From Cyanobium sp. M55B138 (GTDB taxonomy: Bacteria > Cyanobacteriota > Cyanobacteriia > PCC-6307 > Cyanobiaceae), in contig JAGYNF010000131.1 in assembly GCA_018400215.1 (NCBI GenBank), forward strand, positions 1 through 5,107: a stretch of DNA of 5,107 nt, given 5' to 3'. Positions 1-5,107 of the stretch are shown here, in pieces; positions within the stretch are counted from its first letter, which is position 1, and each line of letters begins with the position of its first letter. The position numbers and the translations under genes were made by a program. The notes beneath the pieces were generated by a model that was given only the letters and a program-made list of their open reading frames with translations, made no database searches and was not told the DNA's origin.

Positions 1-144
1 GCTCCCCGCCGCCCCGGTGATCCGGCCGCGCTGGTGGCCGATGCCGCCAAGGCCCACACCGAGCTGGGCTGGCGGCCCCAGCGCTCAGAGCTCGCCACGA
101 TCCTGGCCGATGCCTGGACCTGGCATCAGCGCCGCTGGGGCTAG
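1..144 (+). CDS. galE: UDP-glucose 4-epimerase, C-terminal end (partial)
   Basis: The window opens inside this gene, and the last 47 codons plus a TAG stop are visible. The peptide begins [14 protein letters not shown] and continues through KAHTELGW to a [11 protein letters not shown] end. The pattern R-R-x-G-D-x-x-x-L-V-A-D, then K-A-x-x-E-L-G-W-x-P, then a D-A-W-x-W-H-Q tail is the usual C-terminus of GalE, a short-chain dehydrogenase-type enzyme. GalE interconverts UDP-glucose and UDP-galactose with bound NAD in the cytoplasm, supplying galactose for polysaccharides and glycolipids. The NAD-binding domain and the catalytic Ser/Tyr/Lys residues lie outside the window, so a related nucleotide-sugar epimerase cannot be fully excluded. 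The stop codon shares the palindrome CTAG with the stop of the convergent gene on the other strand, so no intergenic terminator exists between them. Confidence 0.88.
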   Translation, partial: APRRPGDPAALVADAAKAHTELGWRPQRSELATILADAWTWHQRRWG

Positions 145-746
145 GGGGCCAGCTTGGCCAGGGCCTCGCGGTCGCAGCTGAGGTAGGTGGCCAGCATCGC
201 GGTATTCAGCCCTTCGCCGCCATCCAGCTGCAACACCGCCGGATTGTGCTGGGCCAGCGCTTCGCGTTGCTGGGCCAGCCGCCGCTTCAGCTGGAGACGC
301 TCCCGCTCCAGCTCCGCCTGCCAGCGGCTGCGCCGTTGCCGTTCCTGCTGCTCCCACGCCTGCACGGCCTCCTGGTGGCGCTCCCTCTCCAGCTCCTGGT
401 CGGCGATGGTGTAGCGCTGCTGCAGCTCCGGATCCGGCGCCGGCGGGCGGGGGTTGGGGCTGTAGCGCCGCTGGGCCAGGCGGCTGAGGGCCGCCTCACT
501 GTCGGCCAGTTCATCGGCCAGCCGCTGCAGCTCCTCCTGGCCGGCCTGGCACTGGCGCACCACGCCATCGAGCTGGCGCTGCCGCGCCGCCTGCTGCAGC
601 TGTTCCTGCTCCTGGCGCTCGCGCTCGGCCTGTTGGGCTCGGCGGTTCTGGCAGCTGCCCAGCAGCCCCACGCCCAGGCTGAGGGCCAGGGCGATGGCCA
701 GGCCCGGCAGCAGCTGCCGGCGTGGGGCTGAAAAACGCAAAGCCAT
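141..746 (-). CDS. Putative lipoprotein or membrane-anchored coiled-coil protein, function unknown
   Basis: This gene encodes 201 residues from an ATG at 746. I do not recognise the family. The N-terminus has a basic stretch (R4, R9, R10), a hydrophobic core at about residues 12-30, and a lipobox-like L29-G30-S31-C32. It looks like a type II signal peptide with C32 as the lipidated residue, although Gly at -2 is less common; a plain N-terminal membrane anchor is the alternative. The rest is rich in Gln, Glu, Arg and Ala and should form long coiled coils at about 33-95 and 108-168, separated by a Pro-rich break (Y95 to P106, with a [11 protein letters not shown] run). The C-terminal 35 residues are less charged. 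Two further cysteines, C66 and C191, could pair if the protein is exported. It lies 65 bases downstream of the ATP-grasp gene on the same strand and may be its last operon partner. No Shine-Dalgarno sequence precedes the ATG. Coding on this strand is supported by the clean signal peptide; the long + strand ORF opposite is a shadow. Confidence 0.8.
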   Translation of the reverse strand: MALRFSAPRRQLLPGLAIALALSLGVGLLGSCQNRRAQQAERERQEQEQLQQAARQRQLDGVVRQCQAGQEELQRLADELADSEAALSRLAQRRYSPNPRPPAPDPELQQRYTIADQELERERHQEAVQAWEQQERQRRSRWQAELERERLQLKRRLAQQREALAQHNPAVLQLDGGEGLNTAMLATYLSCDREALAKLAP

Positions 747-764
747 GGTGGATCAGGCGGCCCG

Positions 765-779
765 CAGCCCCTTGGGCTG
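765..779 (-). other. Short perfect dyad in the intergenic gap
   Basis: CAGCCC and GGGCTG are perfect 6-base arms around a 3-base loop (CTT on the + strand, AAG on the minus strand). It lies 18 bases upstream of the coiled-coil gene's start, so it would fall in that gene's leader if transcribed. It has no T-run. In such GC-rich DNA a dyad of this size can arise by chance. Confidence 0.3.
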
Positions 780-787
780 GCACCCAA

Positions 788-805
788 CCAAACCGGTGGG
801 TTTGG
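788..805 (-). terminator. Possible hairpin after the ATP-grasp ligase gene
   Basis: CCAAACC and GGTTTGG form a perfect 7-base stem with a 4-base loop, starting 6 bases after the stop codon of the ligase gene on the minus strand. The position suits a terminator or a processing/stability hairpin between two co-directional genes. The next bases on the minus strand are TTGGGTG, not a T-run, so it would be a weak intrinsic terminator at best. Its AT content stands out in an otherwise very GC-rich window. Confidence 0.35.
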
Positions 806-811
806 CTTCTG

Positions 812-2329
812 TCAATTGGCGGCCTCCCCCTGGTGCTCCATCAGGCGGCTGGCCCCCCGCAGCAGTTCCCGTTGGGTGGCCGCGTACACCGCCTCGGCCT
901 CGGCGGCGCTGCGGCCGAGGCAGGTCATGCCCAACTTGCCGTATTCCGAGAGGCAGCCCAGCAGGTGAAACACGCTGCCGTGCAGTTGGGCCGGGTCGTA
1001 GTGGAGGCCGGCCTCCGCCACGATGTCGATCAGGTCGATCGGCAGCAGGCCCCGCAGGCTGGCGTGCTGCAGGTTGTCGGTGGCGCGGTAATACAGCGGC
1101 GCACCACTGGGGGTGCGGTAGAGGCCGTCGGCGCTGTCGATGGTGCCGCCGGTGATGGCGCTCAGGGCCATGAACGGGTGGGTGGTGCCCCCCTGGCGCA
1201 GGTTCACTTCGATCGCCTGCAGGTCCCAGTGGTCGCCAAAGCGGCGGGCGATGAAATCCACCGCGAAGCGCTCCAGGGCGCCCAACGCCGCCAGGGCCTG
1301 CCCCACGGCCAGGCCGTGCCGCATCAGCGCGGCCCGGTAGGGCGCATCAGCGGGGAAGCGGCAGCCCAGGTAGGTCTGGCCACTGGGGCCGCCCAGCACC
1401 TGCTCATGGGACGACAGCAGCTCCACCCGCCCGCCGGGGTGAATCGTGCCCTGCACGCTGGGGGAGCGCAGGCTCTCGCCCCCCTCGAGCCAGGCCTCCA
1501 CCAGCGCGCCCTGGCTGGCCAGCAGCTGCCGCCAGCTCGCCGCTGGCATGGCCAGCTGCTCGAGGGCCTGGCGCAACAGCCGCCGCCGCTCCGCCGCCGA
1601 GTGCTCCGCCAGCCCCAGGGCCCCCAGGGGCAGGGGGGCATTGCCCTCCCCACTGAAGCCCTCGTTGAGCTTCACCACCAGCCGGTTCAACGTCGGGTTG
1701 GCCTCCCACAGCGCGGCGCAGGCCTCGCTGAGGGCGTCGAGGTCATGCACCAGCGGGCTGCCGGGGGGGTGGGGCACGCCGCAGCGGGCAAACAGTTCGC
1801 GGCTGCCGGCCTTGCTGCCCCAGTGGCCCAGGGCGGGATCGCAGCCCAGCAGGGGCACCTGCAGCCGCTCCGACAGCTGCCGCTCCAGGTCGCTCACCAC
1901 GAAGCAGCTGATGAAGCTGCGCCCCGGCCGCAGCAGTTCGCCGATGCGGCTGAGCAGGGCAGGCCGTTCCAGCAGCTTGGCCGTGAGCGGCCGGTTGGAG
2001 GCGTCGTCGGCATCAAAGAGATGCAGGCGCCGGCGGGCGTGGGAGGTGGGCACCCCCGGCAGCAGCTCCAGCACCGCATCCACCACCAGCTCCGCCAGCG
2101 GCTTGCTGGTGGCGTACACGATCCGCACCCCCGGATCCCGCAGCCGGATCAGGGAGAACAACTGGCGCTCCTCGTAGTGGTGGGCGCCGGCCACCAGGGC
2201 CATCTGGGTGAGGTCCATCGACAGCGACGGCACCAGCAGCACATCCACATCCGGGCCCTGGGTGCGGGAGGCCTCCCCCCATTCCGGCTGCAGCTGGGTC
2301 TGCAGCTCCGCGAAGCTGAGGGAATCCAT
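812..2329 (-). CDS. ATP-grasp ligase, peptide ligase PGM1-related
   Basis: The 505-residue product matches the two-part layout of PGM1-related ATP-grasp ligases. Residues about 28-165 form a pre-ATP-grasp domain, recognisable by DVDVLLVPSLSMD, then HYEERQLFSLIRLRDP, then NRPLTAKLLERP. The ATP-grasp fold follows: VVKLNEGFSGEGN at 218-230 holds the nucleotide-binding lysine (K220) and the glycine-rich loop, LVEAWLEG lies at 276-283, FAVDFIA at 355-361 carries D358, and AIEVNLRQGGTTHP at 372-385 carries E374 and N376, the expected Mg-ATP ligands. A C-terminal region with FHLLGCLSEYGKLG (454-467) resembles the PGM1 C-terminal domain. Such enzymes activate a carboxylate as acyl phosphate and couple it to an amine. 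PGM1 itself joins a nonproteinogenic amino acid to a peptide in pheganomycin synthesis. The substrate here cannot be read from sequence, and the protein is probably cytoplasmic. The ATG at 2329 is the first start in frame after the upstream gene's stop and precedes the conserved domain by about 27 residues; no Shine-Dalgarno is visible. No catalytic residue looks missing. Confidence 0.85.
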   Translation of the reverse strand: MDSLSFAELQTQLQPEWGEASRTQGPDVDVLLVPSLSMDLTQMALVAGAHHYEERQLFSLIRLRDPGVRIVYATSKPLAELVVDAVLELLPGVPTSHARRRLHLFDADDASNRPLTAKLLERPALLSRIGELLRPGRSFISCFVVSDLERQLSERLQVPLLGCDPALGHWGSKAGSRELFARCGVPHPPGSPLVHDLDALSEACAALWEANPTLNRLVVKLNEGFSGEGNAPLPLGALGLAEHSAAERRRLLRQALEQLAMPAASWRQLLASQGALVEAWLEGGESLRSPSVQGTIHPGGRVELLSSHEQVLGGPSGQTYLGCRFPADAPYRAALMRHGLAVGQALAALGALERFAVDFIARRFGDHWDLQAIEVNLRQGGTTHPFMALSAITGGTIDSADGLYRTPSGAPLYYRATDNLQHASLRGLLPIDLIDIVAEAGLHYDPAQLHGSVFHLLGCLSEYGKLGMTCLGRSAAEAEAVYAATQRELLRGASRLMEHQGEAAN

Positions 2330-2419
2330 CGAGGCGGCGGCGCTGAAGGCATCCTGCTTAGCTTGGCGAACCCCTGCGGCCGAGTCAGGCCTTGCCCGCC
2401 CTGCAGCGCCAGGCGGAAC

Positions 2420-4477
2420 TCAGGCGCTGAAGGCCTTGTGGGCCGGGATCGGGTAGGGGATGCGGCGGTGACGCATACGCTTCCACACCCGCACGAAGGC
2501 GCGGATCAGCAGTGTCAGTTCGCCCCGGCTGATGCCACTGCTGGCCAACTGACCATCCCGCTGGCGCGCCTCGAGGATGCGGCGCACCATCTGGCGGGCT
2601 TCCTGTTCGGTGGTGTTCGGCGGCAGCGAGCGCAGGGCGGCCTCGCAGCCATCGGCCAGCATCAGGATGGCCGTCTCCGGGCTGCGGGGCGCCGGGCCGC
2701 GGTAGCGAAAGTGCGATTCCGGCACGTGTGGGTCCCGTTCCCGCGCCTGGTGCAGGAAGTAGCCCATCTTCAAGGTGCCCTGGTGCTCGGGGATGAAGTC
2801 GGCCAGGGGGCGGGGCAGGCGGTAGCGGCGCGCCAGCTTCAACCCCTCATCCACGTGGGCCTGCAGGATCGCGGCGCTGGCATCGGGGTCGTTGAGCGTG
2901 TCGTGGGGGTTGTGATCCCCCTCCTGGTTCTCGATGAACCACTGGGGGCCATGCAGCTTGCCCACGTCGTGATACAGGGCCCCGGTGCGCACCAGATCCA
3001 CGTCGGCGCCGATGCTGCGGGCGCCCTCCTCCGCCAGCCCGGCGATCATCAGCGTGTGCTCAAAGGTGCCGGGGGCCTCGCACGACAGCCGCCGCAGCAG
3101 GGGCCGCTCCAGATCGGCCAGCTCCAGCAGCCGGGCCCTGGTGAGCAGGGCAAAGAAGGTCTCCACCAGCGGCGCCAGCAGCAGCCCCAGCATCAGCAGG
3201 CCGCCCAGCATCAGCCCCTCGCCCAGCAGGTCGAGCTGGCCCGGCAGGCCCCGCCCCTGCAGCAGCAGCCACTGCAGCAGCACCGCCCCCGCCGGCAGCA
3301 GCACCGCCAGCTGCAACAGTCCAGCCCGACTGCGCTGCCGGTCGGCCGCCATCGCCGCCATTGCCCCCACGGCCACCGCCACCAGCAGGCGCACCCCCAC
3401 CACGCCGGTGAGCGGCAGGGGCCAGAGCAGGCTGCTCGCCGCCAGCCAGGCCAGCCCGCAGCTGGTGCCGAGCCCCTGGGCCAGCAGCAGGGCCGGGGGC
3501 ACCAGCAGCAGGATCGGGCTGGCCAGCGGCCCCAGCCACAGCGTGACCCCCTGCACCGCCAGCAGGGCCGCCAGGGCCAGCAGCGCCTGGCGGGGCTCCA
3601 GGCTCGGCCGCCAGCGCCGCAGCAGCAGGATCAGCACGCCGCACACCGCCAGCCCCTCCATGAAGTGCCCCAGCCAGGCCAGGGGCCGGGGCCGCCGGTT
3701 CACCAGACCGAAGAAATCGAGCACATCAAAGGCCTGGGGGCTGATCGATTCGCCCTGCCGCACCACCAGGTCGCCCTGCTTCACGGCGATGGTGGGAATG
3801 CCCTCCTGGCTGATCAGGGCCTCAATGCGCCGCTGGCTCAGGGCGGGGTCGCTGCGCAGATTCGATTGGCCCTGCAGGGCGTGCACCAGCAGCCGCGCCC
3901 CCACGCCCCGCCCCGGTTCGCCCTGCTGCTCGAGCTGCAACGTGGCGGCCTGCAGCAGTTGGTTGTCGGCCACCCCAGGCGCCAGCCCCTGGCTGAGCAT
4001 GCGCAGCTGGGCCTGGCGCACGTCCCGCTCCCAGGCCGTGCGCTGCAGCGGCGTGAGTTGGCGCAGCCAGCGCCGCTCCCCCTCGCTGAGGCTGATCGGT
4101 TTCACCAGGGTTTCATTGCTGCCCGCCTGGGCCTCCATGGCCCGCAGGGCCTCATCCAACCGTTGGCGCAGCAGCGTGCTGGCCTCGTCGTCCACCACCT
4201 GCACCGTGGTGCGGGGCAGCATCTGTTGGCGGCGCTGCTCCAGGGCCGTGCTGTCCACCACCTTGGCGTCGCGCGGGGCCCGCACCGTGAAGGGCGCCAC
4301 CATCCCGGCCCGCAGATTCGGCTCCACCAGCCAGGGCCAGCTGGTCAGCAGCGCCACCAGCACACACACCAGGGCCACCGATGCCGTGTCCTGACCACGC
4401 CACCAGGCCAGGGTCTGCCGCGGCCGTTCGGTCCGCAGCAGAAGTCGCCACTGGGTTCGCAGCCACTGCCACCGCAT
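2420..4477 (-). CDS. 7TM-HD membrane phosphodiesterase, PgpH family (probable cyclic-di-AMP hydrolase)
   Basis: From the ATG at 4477 the product has 685 residues, close to family length. The order is a cytoplasmic N-terminus, one membrane helix (about 32-51), an extracytoplasmic 7TMR-HDED-type domain (about 52-265), a cluster of about seven membrane helices (about 266-445), and a cytoplasmic HD domain (about 465-625). The metal-binding set is complete: H474 in GTFEHTLMIAGLA, H503-D504 in YHDVGK, H541 in AILQAHVDEG, H565 in IPEHQGT and D609 in MLADG. Also typical are NPHD at 523-526 and FRYRGPAPRSPETAI. HDVGK replaces the commoner HDIGK, a conservative change. Characterised PgpH proteins cleave cyclic-di-AMP to pApA; that substrate is inferred here. 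A GTG at 4504 would add nine residues (PVRASVSA after the start). I prefer the ATG because the extension looks unstructured and would consume the divergent promoter space. Neither start has a Shine-Dalgarno. It is the first of three minus-strand genes and diverges from folD. Confidence 0.9.
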   Translation of the reverse strand: MRWQWLRTQWRLLLRTERPRQTLAWWRGQDTASVALVCVLVALLTSWPWLVEPNLRAGMVAPFTVRAPRDAKVVDSTALEQRRQQMLPRTTVQVVDDEASTLLRQRLDEALRAMEAQAGSNETLVKPISLSEGERRWLRQLTPLQRTAWERDVRQAQLRMLSQGLAPGVADNQLLQAATLQLEQQGEPGRGVGARLLVHALQGQSNLRSDPALSQRRIEALISQEGIPTIAVKQGDLVVRQGESISPQAFDVLDFFGLVNRRPRPLAWLGHFMEGLAVCGVLILLLRRWRPSLEPRQALLALAALLAVQGVTLWLGPLASPILLLVPPALLLAQGLGTSCGLAWLAASSLLWPLPLTGVVGVRLLVAVAVGAMAAMAADRQRSRAGLLQLAVLLPAGAVLLQWLLLQGRGLPGQLDLLGEGLMLGGLLMLGLLLAPLVETFFALLTRARLLELADLERPLLRRLSCEAPGTFEHTLMIAGLAEEGARSIGADVDLVRTGALYHDVGKLHGPQWFIENQEGDHNPHDTLNDPDASAAILQAHVDEGLKLARRYRLPRPLADFIPEHQGTLKMGYFLHQARERDPHVPESHFRYRGPAPRSPETAILMLADGCEAALRSLPPNTTEQEARQMVRRILEARQRDGQLASSGISRGELTLLIRAFVRVWKRMRHRRIPYPIPAHKAFSA

Positions 4478-4539
4478 GGCAGAAACGCTAGCCCGCACCG
4501 GCACAGGGCAAGCTGGAAGCCAGCTTTTCCCTCCCCCGC
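4478..4539. promoter_or_regulatory. Divergent intergenic region between the HD phosphodiesterase gene and folD
   Basis: These 62 bases separate two divergent starts and should hold part of the promoters of both genes, unless the phosphodiesterase starts at the GTG at 4504, which leaves only 35 bases. I see no convincing -10/-35 pair on either strand. A GCTAGC palindrome lies at 4487-4492 and a hairpin-forming dyad at 4510-4526. Promoter elements may extend into either coding region. Assignment rests on gene orientation only. Confidence 0.4.
4510..4526. promoter_or_regulatory. Inverted repeat upstream of folD, possible operator or leader hairpin
   Basis: AAGCTGG and CCAGCTT are perfect 7-base arms around the 3-base loop AAG, followed on the + strand by TT and a pyrimidine-rich run up to the folD ATG, 13 bases downstream. 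It could be a protein-binding dyad shared by the divergent genes or a hairpin in the folD leader. The short distance to the start means an mRNA hairpin could affect ribosome access. No known regulator site is recognised. Confidence 0.4.
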
Positions 4540-5107
4540 ATGGCCCTCCGCCTCGATGGCAAGCAGCTCGCGGCCGTGATCGAAGCGCGGCTGCGCGACA
4601 CCATCGCCCAGCAGCTCCCCGCCGTGGGGCGCCCGCCCGGGCTGGCGGTGCTGCGGGTGGGCGACGACCCCGCCAGTGGCGTGTATGTGGCCAACAAGGA
4701 AAAGGCCTGCGCCCGGGTGGGCATCACCAGCCTGGGGGCCCACCTGGCGGCGGACACCCCGGCGGGCGAGGTGCTGGCGGCGGTGCAGCGCCTCAATGCC
4801 GATCCCAGCTGTGATGGCATCCTGCTGCAGTTGCCCCTGCCCGCCGGGCTCGACGAGGGCCCCCTGCTGCTGGCCATCGACCCGGAGAAGGATGCCGACG
4901 GGCTGCACACCTTGAACCTGGGTCGGCTGCTCAAGGGAGAATCCGGCCCGCGCAGCTGCACCCCCGCCGGGGTGATGGCCCTGCTGGCCGCCGCCGGCAT
5001 CGAGCTGGCTGGCAAGCGGGCCGTGGTGGTGGGCCGCAGCATCCTGGTGGGCCAGCCCATGGCCCTGATGCTCCAGGCCGCCGATGCCACCGTGACGCAG
5101 AGAGAGC
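4540..5107 (+). CDS. folD: Bifunctional methylenetetrahydrofolate dehydrogenase/cyclohydrolase, N-terminal part (partial)
   Basis: The gene starts at the ATG at 4540 and runs off the window after 189 codons; full-length FolD is usually about 280-300 residues. FolD oxidises 5,10-methylene-THF with NADP and then hydrolyses methenyl-THF to 10-formyl-THF in the cytoplasm, feeding purine and formyl-Met synthesis. Visible signatures are [12 protein letters not shown] with Y49 and the catalytic K53, GILLQLPLP with Q97, PEKDADGLH with D118, SCTPAG at 139-144, and the nucleotide-binding [11 protein letters not shown] at 165-175. The start is chosen because [11 protein letters not shown] is a normal FolD N-terminus. 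The leader is pyrimidine-rich (CTCCCCCGC) with no Shine-Dalgarno. The last three complete codons (Gln-Arg-Glu after ATVT) depart from the ATVTxxHSRT-like sequence I would expect in a cyanobacterial FolD, and AGA is a rare codon in this DNA, so the extreme edge may be unreliable. Confidence 0.95.
   Translation, partial: MALRLDGKQLAAVIEARLRDTIAQQLPAVGRPPGLAVLRVGDDPASGVYVANKEKACARVGITSLGAHLAADTPAGEVLAAVQRLNADPSCDGILLQLPLPAGLDEGPLLLAIDPEKDADGLHTLNLGRLLKGESGPRSCTPAGVMALLAAAGIELAGKRAVVVGRSILVGQPMALMLQAADATVTQRE

Noticed and set aside
246..731. + strand ORF of 161 codons opposite the coiled-coil gene
   Set aside because: It is rich in Leu/Ala/Gln because it is the complement of a Gln/Glu/Arg/Leu-rich coiled-coil sequence. 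The minus-strand frame has a proper signal peptide and the + frame has no recognisable feature.
1763..1769. Run of seven G, a possible phase-variation tract in the ligase gene
   Set aside because: It encodes part of the HPPG stretch in an intact reading frame. Seven G is short for slippage-driven switching and not remarkable at this GC content.
3170..3630. Many CAGCAG/GCAGCAG runs resembling a microsatellite
   Set aside because: They are leucine CTG and alanine GCC codons read on the minus strand in the membrane helices of the phosphodiesterase. There is no regular period beyond codon use.
722..4579. Very long + strand ORF of 1,285 codons
   Set aside because: Its translation is a low-complexity Gln/His/Pro/Arg/Ala mixture with no domain, and it lies exactly antisense in codon register to two genes with clear family motifs. 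It is a codon-bias shadow.
1..5107. HIP1 octamer (GCGATCGC), common in many cyanobacteria
   Set aside because: No exact copy was found. The closest is TCGATCGC near position 1209. HIP1 is rare in marine picocyanobacteria, so its absence does not argue against the assignment.
1..5107. CRISPR array, tRNA/rRNA genes, insertion sequences
   Set aside because: No spaced direct repeats, no tRNA-like cloverleaf, and no transposase motif or terminal inverted repeats were seen. Protein-coding genes fill nearly the whole window.

Overview
This is a GC-rich, gene-dense bacterial window. The gene content (a FolD typical of cyanobacteria, a PGM1-type ATP-grasp ligase with its pre-ATP-grasp domain, a 7TM-HD phosphodiesterase and a GalE end) suggests a high-GC picocyanobacterium of the Synechococcus/Cyanobium type. 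The lineage is inferred from protein signatures only. There is no rRNA, tRNA, CRISPR array or recognisable mobile element, and no copy of the cyanobacterial HIP1 octamer.

Layout from left to right: (1) the last 47 codons of galE on the + strand (1-144); (2) a minus-strand gene for a small coiled-coil, probably lipid-anchored protein (141-746), which meets galE tail to tail, with the palindrome CTAG supplying both stop codons; (3) a 65-base gap holding two small dyads; (4) a minus-strand ATP-grasp ligase of the PGM1-related type (812-2329); (5) a 90-base gap that stays open in frame; (6) a minus-strand membrane HD-domain phosphodiesterase of the PgpH (7TMR-HD) family (2420 to 4477, or to 4504 with a GTG start); (7) a short divergent intergenic region with a 7-bp dyad; (8) the first 189 codons of folD on the + strand (4540 to the window end).

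The three minus-strand genes run in the order phosphodiesterase, ligase, coiled-coil protein and could be one transcription unit. The first probably lowers cyclic-di-AMP, which in other bacteria controls osmotic and cell-wall homeostasis. The second probably joins a carboxylate to an amine (a peptide-type ligase), with unknown substrates. The third probably sits at the cell envelope. A link between them is inference from gene order. galE (nucleotide-sugar metabolism) and folD (one-carbon folate metabolism) are flanking housekeeping genes. No strong promoter or Shine-Dalgarno sequence could be assigned to any of the four visible start sites.
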